In this document: positions 14,000-22,131 of the stretch, one piece after another
Layout of the letters: each line of letters opens with the position of its first letter
Numbering within the stretch: the stretch's first letter is position 1
NCBI GenBank assembly: GCA_963640465.1
Contig: CAVHYP010000030.1
Span: 1 to 30,816 of the forward strand
Direction: 5' to 3'
Source: Colivivens sp963640465
GTDB lineage: Bacteria; Bacteroidota; Bacteroidia; Bacteroidales; Bacteroidaceae
Length of the DNA stretch: 30,816 nucleotides
The notes under the pieces: model-generated
What the model was told of the DNA's origin: nothing
What the model saw: the letters and a program-made list of their open reading frames with translations, nothing else
Databases searched by the model: none
Program-made: the position numbers and the translations under genes

Positions 14000-15514
14000 A
14001 TGGTAAAGTACAAAGGTACAAAACAAATCAAGGCAGAAAGGGAAAATGCCGAGGCAAAAAGAAAGGCAGAGAAAGGCAAGAACTGGGCCATGTTCGTCAT
14101 CGTGCTGGTGCTCTATCTGGCGTTTCTCTATTGGGTAGGCAGCTGGTGGGGACTAATCGTCGTTCCCTTCATCTTTGATGTTTATATAACAAAGAAAATC
14201 AAGTGGACATGGTGGAAAGACATTGAGAGTCCGGTAGGGCGTACAATAATGAGTTGGATTGACGCACTGGTCTTTGCATTGGTGGCTGTATATTTTGTCA
14301 ACCAGTTCTTCTTCCAGAACTATCAGATTCCGAGCAGTTCACTCGAGAAATCGCTCCTGACCGGAGACTATCTGCTGGTCAGCAAGCTGAGCTACGGACC
14401 GCGCATTCCACAAACCCCACTCACAATGCCGCTCACACAGCACACACTGCCGGTAATCAACGCCAAATCGTATGTGGAATGGCCACACTGGGAGTATCGA
14501 CGGGTGAAAGGACTGGGAAAGGTGGAATACAACGACATTGTCGTTTTCAACTATCCGGGTGGCGACACAGTGGCTGTGAATTATCCAAATGACTTCTATG
14601 AACTCTGCTACATGTATGGAATGGATGCCATGAGACAGCAGGGAGTGACAATACCGGAGATGAATAGTCTGTCGACCGAGGGTCAGATGCAACTGTTTGA
14701 TGTCCTCTACGCAGAAGGAAAGAAGATCGTGGAGCAGCAGAAGAACATCTATGGCGAAATCACCAGCCGACCGACGGACCGGCGCGAGAACTACGTGAAG
14801 CGCTGCGTGGGACTGCCTGGACAGACGCTTGAAATAAAGAACAAGATAATCTACATAGACGGCAAGTCACAGAAAACTCCTACAGAAGCACAGTTCAACT
14901 ACTATATCTATGCCAAAGGAGAACCGGGTGATGCGTTGCGTGCAGAACTGCAAATCACCGACGAGGACTACAAACGCTGGAACGATCGGCCGGACCATCC
15001 GTTTGAGGACCACCGCATTGGAATGCCACTTACAGCACACGCAAAGCAAGTGTTGGAGAGTCACACGGAACTGATAGACAGTATCGTGGAAATTGTCGAT
15101 ATCAACTCGGGCAGAGTATATCCGCTCAACCACGACTATGGTTGGACTCGCGACAATTATGGACCAATATATCTTCCGAAGAAGGGCGACAAGGTGAGGC
15201 TCGACATGGACAACATCGCCATTTACGACCGTCCGATACGTGTGTACGAGGGAAATACTCTCAAGGTGAAAGACGGCAAGATATACATCAACGGGAAACA
15301 AACTGATGAATACAAGTTCAAGATGGACTACTATTGGATGATGGGCGACAATCGCCACAACTCTGCCGACAGCCGCTATTGGGGATTTGTTCCTGAAGAC
15401 CACGTCGTGGGCAAACCGCTCTTCATTTGGTGGTCAGTCTGCCCGGATCAAAATCCTGAGGCTTCCAAAATCCGATGGAACAGACTTTTCCGCTGGGTTG
15501 ACAACATCAAATAA
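14000..15514 (+). CDS. lepB: Signal peptidase I
   Basis: Cleaves signal peptides from exported proteins at the inner membrane. Of 504 residues, the N-terminal 30 are charged. Hydrophobic segments lie at about 31-45, 48-62 and 86-103. The catalytic serine is Ser114 in IPSSSLEKSLLTGD; the usual Ser-Met is Ser-Leu here. The general-base Lys267 lies in ENYVKRCVGLPGQ. The C-terminal box MMGDNRHNSADSRYWGFVP is intact. The segment of about 150 residues between the Ser and Lys boxes is far longer than in the E. coli enzyme, as expected for Bacteroidetes. It is probably cotranscribed with dapB. Confidence 0.95.
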   Translation: MVKYKGTKQIKAERENAEAKRKAEKGKNWAMFVIVLVLYLAFLYWVGSWWGLIVVPFIFDVYITKKIKWTWWKDIESPVGRTIMSWIDALVFALVAVYFVNQFFFQNYQIPSSSLEKSLLTGDYLLVSKLSYGPRIPQTPLTMPLTQHTLPVINAKSYVEWPHWEYRRVKGLGKVEYNDIVVFNYPGGDTVAVNYPNDFYELCYMYGMDAMRQQGVTIPEMNSLSTEGQMQLFDVLYAEGKKIVEQQKNIYGEITSRPTDRRENYVKRCVGLPGQTLEIKNKIIYIDGKSQKTPTEAQFNYYIYAKGEPGDALRAELQITDEDYKRWNDRPDHPFEDHRIGMPLTAHAKQVLESHTELIDSIVEIVDINSGRVYPLNHDYGWTRDNYGPIYLPKKGDKVRLDMDNIAIYDRPIRVYEGNTLKVKDGKIYINGKQTDEYKFKMDYYWMMGDNRHNSADSRYWGFVPEDHVVGKPLFIWWSVCPDQNPEASKIRWNRLFRWVDNIK

Positions 15515-15610
15515 GGAAACGCAAGTTCATCGTCATACGTGCGGTTGTCTGAGTAAATATGACCGTTTGTCCATCGCCAAGCGAACGTAAGTTTATCGCA
15601 TAAGAACAAA

Positions 15611-15644
15611 TAAGGTGTGCCATTCATTCGATTGACACACCTTA
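15611..15644. terminator. Bidirectional terminator-like hairpin between lepB and metG
   Basis: TAAGGTGTG (15611-15619) and CACACCTTA (15636-15644) form a perfect 9-bp stem, with AT-rich but not pure-T flanks on both strands. Its position between two convergent genes suits termination from both sides. Confidence 0.65.
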
Positions 15645-15693
15645 TTATATATAGGCTGATTTTCGCCTGGTTAAATACGATTGCAGACTGCAA

Positions 15694-17751
15694 TCAGCAA
15701 ACCTGGCTTCCTGCTTTAACTTCATGTTCGACAGTAGTGACGCTGATTGTGCCATCGTAGTTCTCTGCACTCAGAATCATGCCTTGGCTGACCAGTCCGT
15801 TCTTGAACTCGCGTGGTGCAAGGTTTGCAATGAAGAGAACCTGCTTGCCCTTGAGTTGCTCTGGCTCGTACCACTGGGAGATACCAGACACAATGGTGCG
15901 TTTCTCCAGTCCGTCATCAATGAGGAACTTGAGCAGTTTTTTCATTTTTGGCACCTTCTCGCACTCAAGCACAGTTCCGACGCGTATGTCGAGTTTCTGG
16001 AAGTCTTCAATTGCAACTGTGTCCTTGATAGGGGCAGTCTTTGCATTTGCTGCCTCGTTAGCCTTGATGGTTGCCTCAAGCTTGTCGGTTTGGAACTTGA
16101 TAGCCTCATCTTCAATCTTGGAGAAAAGGAGACTTGGCTTGTTGAGTTGCTTGCCTGCTGGAAGTAGGTCGGTGTGTCCAAGATCTTCCCAACTGAATGT
16201 ATCGAGAGCCAACATCTGGCGCAGACGTGCTGAAGAGAAAGGGAGGAAAGGCTCAAACACGATTGACAGGTTGGCTGTCAACTGCAATGAGATATAAATG
16301 ACAGTCTTCACACGCTCAGGGTCGGTCTTGATTACCTTCCATGGCTCCTCATCTGCAATATACTTGTTGCCTATGCGTGCGAGGTTCATTGCCTCTTTCT
16401 GGGCATCGCGGAATCTGAATGCTTCAAGCAGACTTTCCACCTTGTCCTTTACTTGTGAGAATTCCTGCAGTGTAGCTTTGTCGGTCTCGGTGAGTTCTCC
16501 ACATTCTGGTACGACTCCTTCATAGTATTTCTGTGCCAGCTGCAAAGCGCGGTTGACAAAGTTTCCGTAAATAGCCACAAGCTCATTGTTGCAACGTGCC
16601 TGGAAATCACCCCATGTAAAGTCATTGTCCTTGGTCTCGGGCGCATTGGCAGTAAGCACGTAGCGCAATTCATCCTGACGGCCAGGCATCTCCTCAAGAT
16701 ATTCGTTAAGCCATACAGCATAGTTCCTAGATGTGGATATTTTGTTTCCTTCAAGATTGAGAAACTCGTTTGCCGGTACATTGTCGGGCAGGATGTAATC
16801 ACCATGAGCCTTCAGCATTGACGGGAACACGATGCAGTGGAACACGATGTTGTCCTTCCCGATGAAATGTATGAGCCGGCTGTCCTCGTCCTGCCACCAC
16901 TGCTGCCATGTACCGTATTTCTCTGGATTGGCATCACACAGTTCCTTTGTATTGCTGATATAACCGATAGGAGCATCAAACCATACATAAAGGACTTTGC
17001 CTTCAGCGCCTTTTGCCGGTACTGGGATTCCCCAGTTGAGGTCTCGTGTCACGGCACGAGGCTTGAGCCCACCGTCGAGCCAGCTTTTGCATTGTCCATA
17101 CACATTCGGACGCCACTCTTTATGTTCCTGAAGAATCCATTTCTCGAGCCATGGCTGATAGCTGTCGAGCGGCAAGTACCAGTGTTTTGTACTTCTTTTC
17201 ACCAATGGATTGCCTGTCACCACGTTGTATGGGTTGATAAGTTCCTCAGGCGAGAGTGTGCTGCCACATGCTTCACACTGGTCACCATATGCGCCTTGGG
17301 CATGACAACGTGGACATTCACCACGGATGTTGCGATCGGTCAGGAATTCTCCTGCTTGCTCGTCGTAATACTGTTCGCTTTCTATCTCTACAAACTTGCC
17401 TTCGTCGTAAAGTTTCTTGAAGAAATCAGATGCAAACTGATGGTGGACCTTTGATGTGGTTCTTGAATAGACATCGAATGAAATTCCGAAGTCATCAAAT
17501 GATTTCTTAATGATATTGTGGTAATGGTCGACCACATCCTGCGGAGTGCACCCGTCCTTGCGTGCGCGTATGGTTACAGGTACTCCGTGTTCGTCGCTTC
17601 CTCCCACAAACAGAACGTTTCTTCCTTTGAGTCTCAGATAGCGTACATATATATCTGCTGGTACATATACGCCTGCAAGATGACCTATATGGACAGGTCC
17701 GTTTGCATAAGGAAGTGCTGATGTTACAAGTGTTCTTTTGAATTGTTTCAT
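15694..17751 (-). CDS. metG: Methionyl-tRNA synthetase
   Basis: Charges tRNA-Met for initiation and elongation. The 685-aa protein has HIGH (21-24), a four-cysteine zinc knuckle C146/C149/C159/C162 (CPRCHAQG...CEACG), and KISTS (337-341) as the KMSKS-type loop. The helical anticodon-binding domain spans about 380-540. The C-terminal tRNA-binding OB-fold starts near 580 (FQKLDIRVGTVLECEKVP) and includes GKQVLFIANLAPREFKNG. The length is normal for the class with the appended domain. It begins 4 nt after the pyrH stop and is probably cotranscribed with it. Confidence 0.97.
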   Translation of the reverse strand: MKQFKRTLVTSALPYANGPVHIGHLAGVYVPADIYVRYLRLKGRNVLFVGGSDEHGVPVTIRARKDGCTPQDVVDHYHNIIKKSFDDFGISFDVYSRTTSKVHHQFASDFFKKLYDEGKFVEIESEQYYDEQAGEFLTDRNIRGECPRCHAQGAYGDQCEACGSTLSPEELINPYNVVTGNPLVKRSTKHWYLPLDSYQPWLEKWILQEHKEWRPNVYGQCKSWLDGGLKPRAVTRDLNWGIPVPAKGAEGKVLYVWFDAPIGYISNTKELCDANPEKYGTWQQWWQDEDSRLIHFIGKDNIVFHCIVFPSMLKAHGDYILPDNVPANEFLNLEGNKISTSRNYAVWLNEYLEEMPGRQDELRYVLTANAPETKDNDFTWGDFQARCNNELVAIYGNFVNRALQLAQKYYEGVVPECGELTETDKATLQEFSQVKDKVESLLEAFRFRDAQKEAMNLARIGNKYIADEEPWKVIKTDPERVKTVIYISLQLTANLSIVFEPFLPFSSARLRQMLALDTFSWEDLGHTDLLPAGKQLNKPSLLFSKIEDEAIKFQTDKLEATIKANEAANAKTAPIKDTVAIEDFQKLDIRVGTVLECEKVPKMKKLLKFLIDDGLEKRTIVSGISQWYEPEQLKGKQVLFIANLAPREFKNGLVSQGMILSAENYDGTISVTTVEHEVKAGSQVC

Positions 17752-17755
17752 ATGT

Positions 17756-18466
17756 TTATTTATGTACTAATGTTCCAATGTCTTCTCCTTCAATGACTTT
17801 CTTTAGATTTCCCACTATGTCCATGTTGAACACATAGATTGGAAGTCCGTTCTCCTTGCACATGGTGGTAGCCGTAAGGTCCATTACGCGCAGGTTCTTG
17901 TTGTAGATTTCATCGAAGGTGATCTCGCTGTATTTGGTGGCAGTAGGGTCTTTCTCCGGGTCGGCTGTGTAAACACCGTCCACGCGAGTGCCTTTCAGCA
18001 TTATGTCTGCCTCAATCTCTATTCCTCGCAGACTGCTTCCTGTGTCGGTGGTGAAGTAAGGATTGCCTGTGCCGGCAGAGAAGATTGCAACCTCGCCCTT
18101 CTCCATTGTCTCAATCGCTTTCCACTTGGTGTAGAATTCACCGATTGGTTCCATCCGTATGGCTGTAAGCACACGGTTTTTGCAACCGATGGCGCCAAGC
18201 GCACTGCTCAGTGCCAATGAATTGATGACTGTGGCACACATTCCCATTTGGTCGCCCTTGACTCTGTCGAAACCTTTTCCTGCTCCACTAAGTCCGCGGA
18301 AAATATTTCCACCTCCGATTACTATGCCAATCTGCACGCCCATGTCGTGCACTTCCTTAATCTGTCGTGCATAGTCATTCAAGCGGTTGACGTCTATCCC
18401 ATAATTCTGTTCTCCCATCAAACTTTCTCCGCTGAGTTTGAGCAGTATTCTCTTGAATTTTACCAT
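17756..18466 (-). CDS. pyrH: UMP kinase
   Basis: Phosphorylates UMP to UDP with ATP in pyrimidine nucleotide synthesis. The 236-aa length is normal. Visible motifs are KLSGESLMG (10-18), IVIGGGNIFRG (48-58), DRVKGDQMGMCATVINS (67-83) and the acceptor-site segment GTGNPYFTTDTG. Near the C-terminus DLTATTMCKENGLPIYVF is typical. The expected neighbours tsf or frr are absent; metG follows directly. A hairpin at 18493-18528 separates it from the beta-helix gene upstream, and no clear promoter was found. Confidence 0.97.
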   Translation of the reverse strand: MVKFKRILLKLSGESLMGEQNYGIDVNRLNDYARQIKEVHDMGVQIGIVIGGGNIFRGLSGAGKGFDRVKGDQMGMCATVINSLALSSALGAIGCKNRVLTAIRMEPIGEFYTKWKAIETMEKGEVAIFSAGTGNPYFTTDTGSSLRGIEIEADIMLKGTRVDGVYTADPEKDPTATKYSEITFDEIYNKNLRVMDLTATTMCKENGLPIYVFNMDIVGNLKKVIEGEDIGTLVHK

Positions 18467-18492
18467 TTGTTTTGTTCGTTGTTTAACCTAAA

Positions 18493-18528
18493 GACAGACC
18501 GCATCGTCATTTGACCATGCAGCCTGTC
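18493..18528 (-). terminator. Hairpin between the beta-helix gene and pyrH
   Basis: The arms 18493-18504 and 18517-18528 pair over 12 bp with two G-U pairs on the minus-strand RNA (GACAGGCTGCAT / ATGCGGTCTGTC). The 12-nt loop can add 3 more pairs. Only a TTT follows, so termination may be partial. It may allow read-through into pyrH. Confidence 0.45.
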
Positions 18529-18547
18529 CTATCCATATTATTGATTT

Positions 18548-19837
18548 CTATTCTTTTGTCTTTCCGTTTCGTGTTCCTCCCGTCCAGTTGTCTGTGCCTG
18601 ACTTGATATCATTGGCATCGTTGTTGGATACAGTAACTGTCAAGTCTCCGGCACTTTGGCCCAAGACTTTGTCGACTTTGATTCCGCAACAGGCAGATCT
18701 GTCTGAAGAAAGACTACCACTCACGTTCAAATCCACAGTTGTTCCGGAGAAGTAGACGTTACCGCCATTGAGGACTGTCCCCGTGATTTTAGTCACCGAC
18801 TTGCCTCTGATGCCTTTCGCTCCACTGGCAGTCACATTTCCCTTTACCGTTCCTTTCTTGAAGTAAGCATTATATGAACTGCGGATACCTTCGGATCCGA
18901 CACCTGCAACATTGAGATTGACCGTACCTCCAGTCATTGTGAATATGCTGTCTGCCTTGAGCCCGGTTCCGTCTGCCTGGTCTATATTAAGGGTCAATTC
19001 TCCTCCTTTTATCTTGATGCAACCGAAATCGTCTGAATCAATGCAGTCGCTTCCGCAACTGGAGATGTTGAGAGTTCCACCATTCATCTGGAAGTAGTTG
19101 TGTTCGGTTGCTTTTTCGCCTTTACCGCAGTGAATGCCATCGCTCACAGCTCCAAGGATATTGATTGTTCCAACCGAAGCTTTCATCAGAAGATATTCCT
19201 TTGCGCAGATGGCATGCTTTGCAAGTCCAGTGACGTTAAGTGTTCCGCTGCCCTTGAACTCAGCATGTCCTTTTGTATAGAATGCTCCTTTCTGACTTCC
19301 TCCTGAATAGTCAGTCAGGGTGTTTGTTGTTCCGTCCTTCAATAAGATGTCAATACGCTTGCCACATTCGATGTCGATGGCTGCACCCTTGCCGCTTGTC
19401 AGTGTCACTCCTGCCAACTCTACAGACAGCTTGTAGCTTCCGTTGATAGTCAACGAACCGTTGGTTGAACTTCCGCTGACACGATACAAGTATTCTGTAG
19501 ATGTGTTGGTCGACTTGAGGACAACATGTGAGCTGGTTCCGCTTGAACATGTCACACCGCTCATTGACGATGGAATCGTGACTTTTGCCGTTGTTCCGTT
19601 GTACACGATGTCAACTGCGGTGAATACCGGTTCAGAGAATGTGATACTGTCAACATCGCTCACATCATAGGTTTCGCCACAGATGTTCACTTTCGATGCA
19701 TCTGAAGAGAATGTGATATCTTCAACGGACTCTATCTCGTATCTGTCGTATGAATAGCCATTGCAGAAATAGACCTGCGCCTGTAGCATACCGACAAACC
19801 CAAACAGTCCAGCTAGTGTTATAATTGCTTTCTTCAT
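18548..19837 (-). CDS. Secreted beta-helix carbohydrate-binding protein (Cthe_2159-like)
   Basis: The 429-aa protein has a signal peptide (1-20, ending LQA). Residues 30-75 contain two strand-turn units ending DITFSS and DSITFSEP. From about 90 onward it is a repeating parallel beta-helix with short Gly/Ser/Asn-rich turns. The pattern alternates hydrophobic strands with phrases such as GSGTLNVTG, NGGTLNISSCGSDCIDSDD, TGGTVNLNVAG and SEGIRSS. This is characteristic of the Cthe_2159 family, whose founding member binds acidic polysaccharide such as polygalacturonate and calcium. No catalytic motif or type IX sorting domain is evident. It is last in the VTC-DUF4956 locus. Confidence 0.8.
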   Translation of the reverse strand: MKKAIITLAGLFGFVGMLQAQVYFCNGYSYDRYEIESVEDITFSSDASKVNICGETYDVSDVDSITFSEPVFTAVDIVYNGTTAKVTIPSSMSGVTCSSGTSSHVVLKSTNTSTEYLYRVSGSSTNGSLTINGSYKLSVELAGVTLTSGKGAAIDIECGKRIDILLKDGTTNTLTDYSGGSQKGAFYTKGHAEFKGSGTLNVTGLAKHAICAKEYLLMKASVGTINILGAVSDGIHCGKGEKATEHNYFQMNGGTLNISSCGSDCIDSDDFGCIKIKGGELTLNIDQADGTGLKADSIFTMTGGTVNLNVAGVGSEGIRSSYNAYFKKGTVKGNVTASGAKGIRGKSVTKITGTVLNGGNVYFSGTTVDLNVSGSLSSDRSACCGIKVDKVLGQSAGDLTVTVSNNDANDIKSGTDNWTGGTRNGKTKE

Positions 19838-19843
19838 ATAATC

Positions 19844-19872
19844 TGGTCAAATATTATTATTTGGTCAAATAT
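19844..19872. repeat. Short direct repeat TGGTCAAATAT
   Basis: TGGTCAAATAT occurs at 19844-19854 and 19862-19872. It is followed by a doubled CTTGATGT near 19891. The repeat lies in the 91-nt gap between the dockerin and beta-helix genes and could be a binding site or slippage product. Confidence 0.4.
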
Positions 19873-19928
19873 ATAGTGCCTGTCTTATTACTTGATGTCT
19901 TGATGTCTTGTTACTTGAAACATCAGGC

Positions 19929-20324
19929 TTAGTGGTTCTCCATGTATTCGTAAACATTGAGCACATCCTGGGTGTCTACCACTCCGTCCTCGTTGACATC
20001 CAGTCCTTCGGTTTCCCCGGATTCCATGCCTGAGTATACGGCAAGAGCATCCTGAGTGTCGACAACGCCATCCTTGTTGACGTCCTGGATTATGCTTACA
20101 GCAGTTCCGAAGTACATCTTGTTTACTGAAGTGATGGCAGTAGACTCTTTGGTACCATTCTTTAGATTTACCACTACATTTCCATTCTCAAAAGTGAGCT
20201 TTTGAATGGCAGCAATCTTGTGGCTTGTCGTTTTTTCAGCTGCGATATAAAGACTGTAGTCGCCGTCTGCAAACGCAAGCATGCTCATAACAAGAGCAAT
20301 AGACATCGTAACTATTCGTTTCAT
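19929..20324 (-). CDS. Small secreted dockerin type I domain protein
   Basis: The 131-aa protein has a signal peptide (1-19, ending AFA). Residues 34-72 form a strand-turn module ending MYFGTA, like the N-terminus of the neighbouring beta-helix protein. Residues 81-100 and 109-128 are two calcium-binding dockerin repeats, DVNKDGVVDTQDALAVY and DVNEDGVVDTQDVLNVY, with Asp/Asn at the EF-hand-like ligand positions. Dockerins bind cohesin domains; no cohesin is encoded in this window. Almost the whole mature protein is dockerin plus the small module, so it looks like an adaptor. A palindrome lies directly upstream of its start. Confidence 0.85.
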   Translation of the reverse strand: MKRIVTMSIALVMSMLAFADGDYSLYIAAEKTTSHKIAAIQKLTFENGNVVVNLKNGTKESTAITSVNKMYFGTAVSIIQDVNKDGVVDTQDALAVYSGMESGETEGLDVNEDGVVDTQDVLNVYEYMENH

Positions 20325-20325
20325 A

Positions 20326-20337
20326 TTCTTGCAAGAA
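20326..20337. repeat. Perfect palindrome before the dockerin start codon
   Basis: TTCTTGCAAGAA is a perfect 12-nt palindrome ending just before the dockerin ATG at 20324. In RNA it could occlude initiation; as DNA it could be an operator half-site pair. Either role is inference. Confidence 0.35.
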
Positions 20338-20417
20338 ATTTGTTGTTCTGATTTATGCCTTACTTAATATTTGGGTTTTGCTATACTGAATACTCTATAC
20401 TATGATTTACGCTGTAC

Positions 20418-21359
20418 TTAGAAATCGAATTTGTATCCCAGCCCGACAAGGTGCCCATTTGTATCACCGTCGTCTCCGTCTGTACTGAAACGGTAGAGGA
20501 TGGTCAATTTGTTGTACTTGTTTATCTTGTAGTCGTAACCTCCCGTGAATTTCCATTTGTTGGCGTTATGGGTAAGTCCGCATCCATAATCGACTGATGC
20601 AAACAGGTCGATTGGAAATCCTTTTATGTCGTAGCCTACTGTAAGCTTTGAGTAAAGGAAAGTGCGGTCTTTACGCTTTGTGACAGTTTCCTGATTCAAC
20701 GTCTTTCCTATAACGTTACCGTTCGCATCTTTATTGTCTTCGCCATCGTACGAATCACTATATTCATAAGGAGACATAACCCAATTGTATGTACCATCTG
20801 TATTTAGTGTGCTCTGATACTCGTCAACTCTCCACTTTGTACGTGTTGCAGTTGCCTCGCAATAGTGATTGTATCTCACTGATTCCTTCAATGAAACAGA
20901 CCAGCGTTTGTTGATGTCGTAACTGATTTGTGCTCCAACGTTTATGCGGTAGCGGTTTTGCCAATAACTGTCGGTGATGTTCCATCCTTTCAAATCTCCT
21001 ATACTGAAGAATCCACCTTCAACCAAGTCGTCATTTGCATCGTCTGCATCAAAGTATTTCCGGCTTTTCTCTGCCAATTTTCGTGTCCACATGTAGTCAA
21101 ACCCTCCATCTACCTTGATGTCAAGAGTCTTTGCCTTGTTTGAAAACAGCTTGTACGACAATCCGGCACCGACAACATAGCGGTCGATGCGCTCCGCATT
21201 GTCCTGAGTTCTCATTGCAGCAGAGATTTCCAGTTTGAGGTTCTTGGCAATCTTTGTCTCACCCTCGACGCTCAGTTCATAACCGAAGTCGTCTGTCTGT
21301 GCATGGGATTGGTGTGCCGCTATCATGGCTACCACCAATATAGGCAGTTTCTTATTCAT
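20418..21359 (-). CDS. Outer-membrane beta-barrel protein (DUF2490-like)
   Basis: The 313-aa protein has a signal peptide (1-20, ending SHA). It is built of alternating strands rich in aromatic residues, for example GYELSVEGETKIAKNLKLEI, KTLDIKVDGGFDYMW and NKLTILYRF. It ends LVGLGYKFDF with the C-terminal phenylalanine typical of outer-membrane barrels. The pattern resembles DUF2490 family porin-like proteins, but the exact family is uncertain. Its start overlaps the DUF4956 stop by 8 nt, so the two are translationally coupled. This suggests an inner-membrane/outer-membrane partnership. Confidence 0.75.
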   Translation of the reverse strand: MNKKLPILVVAMIAAHQSHAQTDDFGYELSVEGETKIAKNLKLEISAAMRTQDNAERIDRYVVGAGLSYKLFSNKAKTLDIKVDGGFDYMWTRKLAEKSRKYFDADDANDDLVEGGFFSIGDLKGWNITDSYWQNRYRINVGAQISYDINKRWSVSLKESVRYNHYCEATATRTKWRVDEYQSTLNTDGTYNWVMSPYEYSDSYDGEDNKDANGNVIGKTLNQETVTKRKDRTFLYSKLTVGYDIKGFPIDLFASVDYGCGLTHNANKWKFTGGYDYKINKYNKLTILYRFSTDGDDGDTNGHLVGLGYKFDF

Positions 21360-22056
21360 ACAGTTTTGGCATTTTCAGCGTGTTACTACCGTCGCTGTCT
21401 TCTTTCCCTGAATAGTAAATCTTGATTAGTGCCATATCCTTCAGGAAATCAAGTGAACCTATGGATACGTCTTTCACGTCAAGTCCAGTACGTCTTCTCA
21501 AGTCTTCAATCAGTTCATCACGCTTTCCCGGAACGATCAATTCGATTTTATCATACTTTATGTATTTGGTATTCAGGGGTTTCACCCATTTGCCTCCCTC
21601 GGCAATCCATATTGCAGCCACAAACAAAAAGTTGGTGACAACCAGTTCGATGATTGCAGTCAGTTCTGGTGCGAAGAACTCCGGATGCTTGTCTGATATG
21701 TCGGCAACCCATGCCAAACCATTGATTGCAGCCAACGCAATGACAAGGAAGAGGTAGGTCATCTCACGAATAGGTACTGACTCTGTTCGGTAGCGCATGA
21801 TGCAGAATATTGCAAATAGTCCCATGGCAATACCTGTCTTCAGTTTGGCATCGCCCATCAGATGTATGAGCATGAAAATGCCGAAACCCACAAGGATGTA
21901 AGTAAGCAGGAAGTCCGCTCTCTTGCTTTTGGGAAAATAGAACACCCGTGCGATAATCACCGTAAACACAGTGTTTATGACTAGTCGGAAAAACAAATCA
22001 AGCATCCTGCTTGAATCGCTTGATATCAGTGTGAAAAAATCGTTGAAAGATTCCAT
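21352..22056 (-). CDS. DUF4956 integral membrane protein
   Basis: The 234-aa protein has four to five hydrophobic segments, approximately at 20-41, 48-67, 73-88, 98-115 and 132-152. The conserved motif RYRTESVPIREMTYLFLVIALAA lies in the middle (88-110). The C-terminal ~75 residues are soluble and charged (IELIVPGKRDELIEDLRRRTG), probably a small alpha/beta domain. DUF4956 proteins are, to my knowledge, commonly found beside VTC-domain and CotH-type genes, as here. The biochemical role is unknown; a transport or membrane-anchor role for the VTC enzyme is inference. It follows the VTC gene by 75 nt. Confidence 0.88.
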   Translation of the reverse strand: MESFNDFFTLISSDSSRMLDLFFRLVINTVFTVIIARVFYFPKSKRADFLLTYILVGFGIFMLIHLMGDAKLKTGIAMGLFAIFCIMRYRTESVPIREMTYLFLVIALAAINGLAWVADISDKHPEFFAPELTAIIELVVTNFLFVAAIWIAEGGKWVKPLNTKYIKYDKIELIVPGKRDELIEDLRRRTGLDVKDVSIGSLDFLKDMALIKIYYSGKEDSDGSNTLKMPKLYE

Positions 22057-22131
22057 TGGTCGTTTTTGTAGTTATTCTTATTCTGTTTTCTAAATCTGTT
22101 TTCTATACTTGTTCTGTTCTTACTCTGTTTC

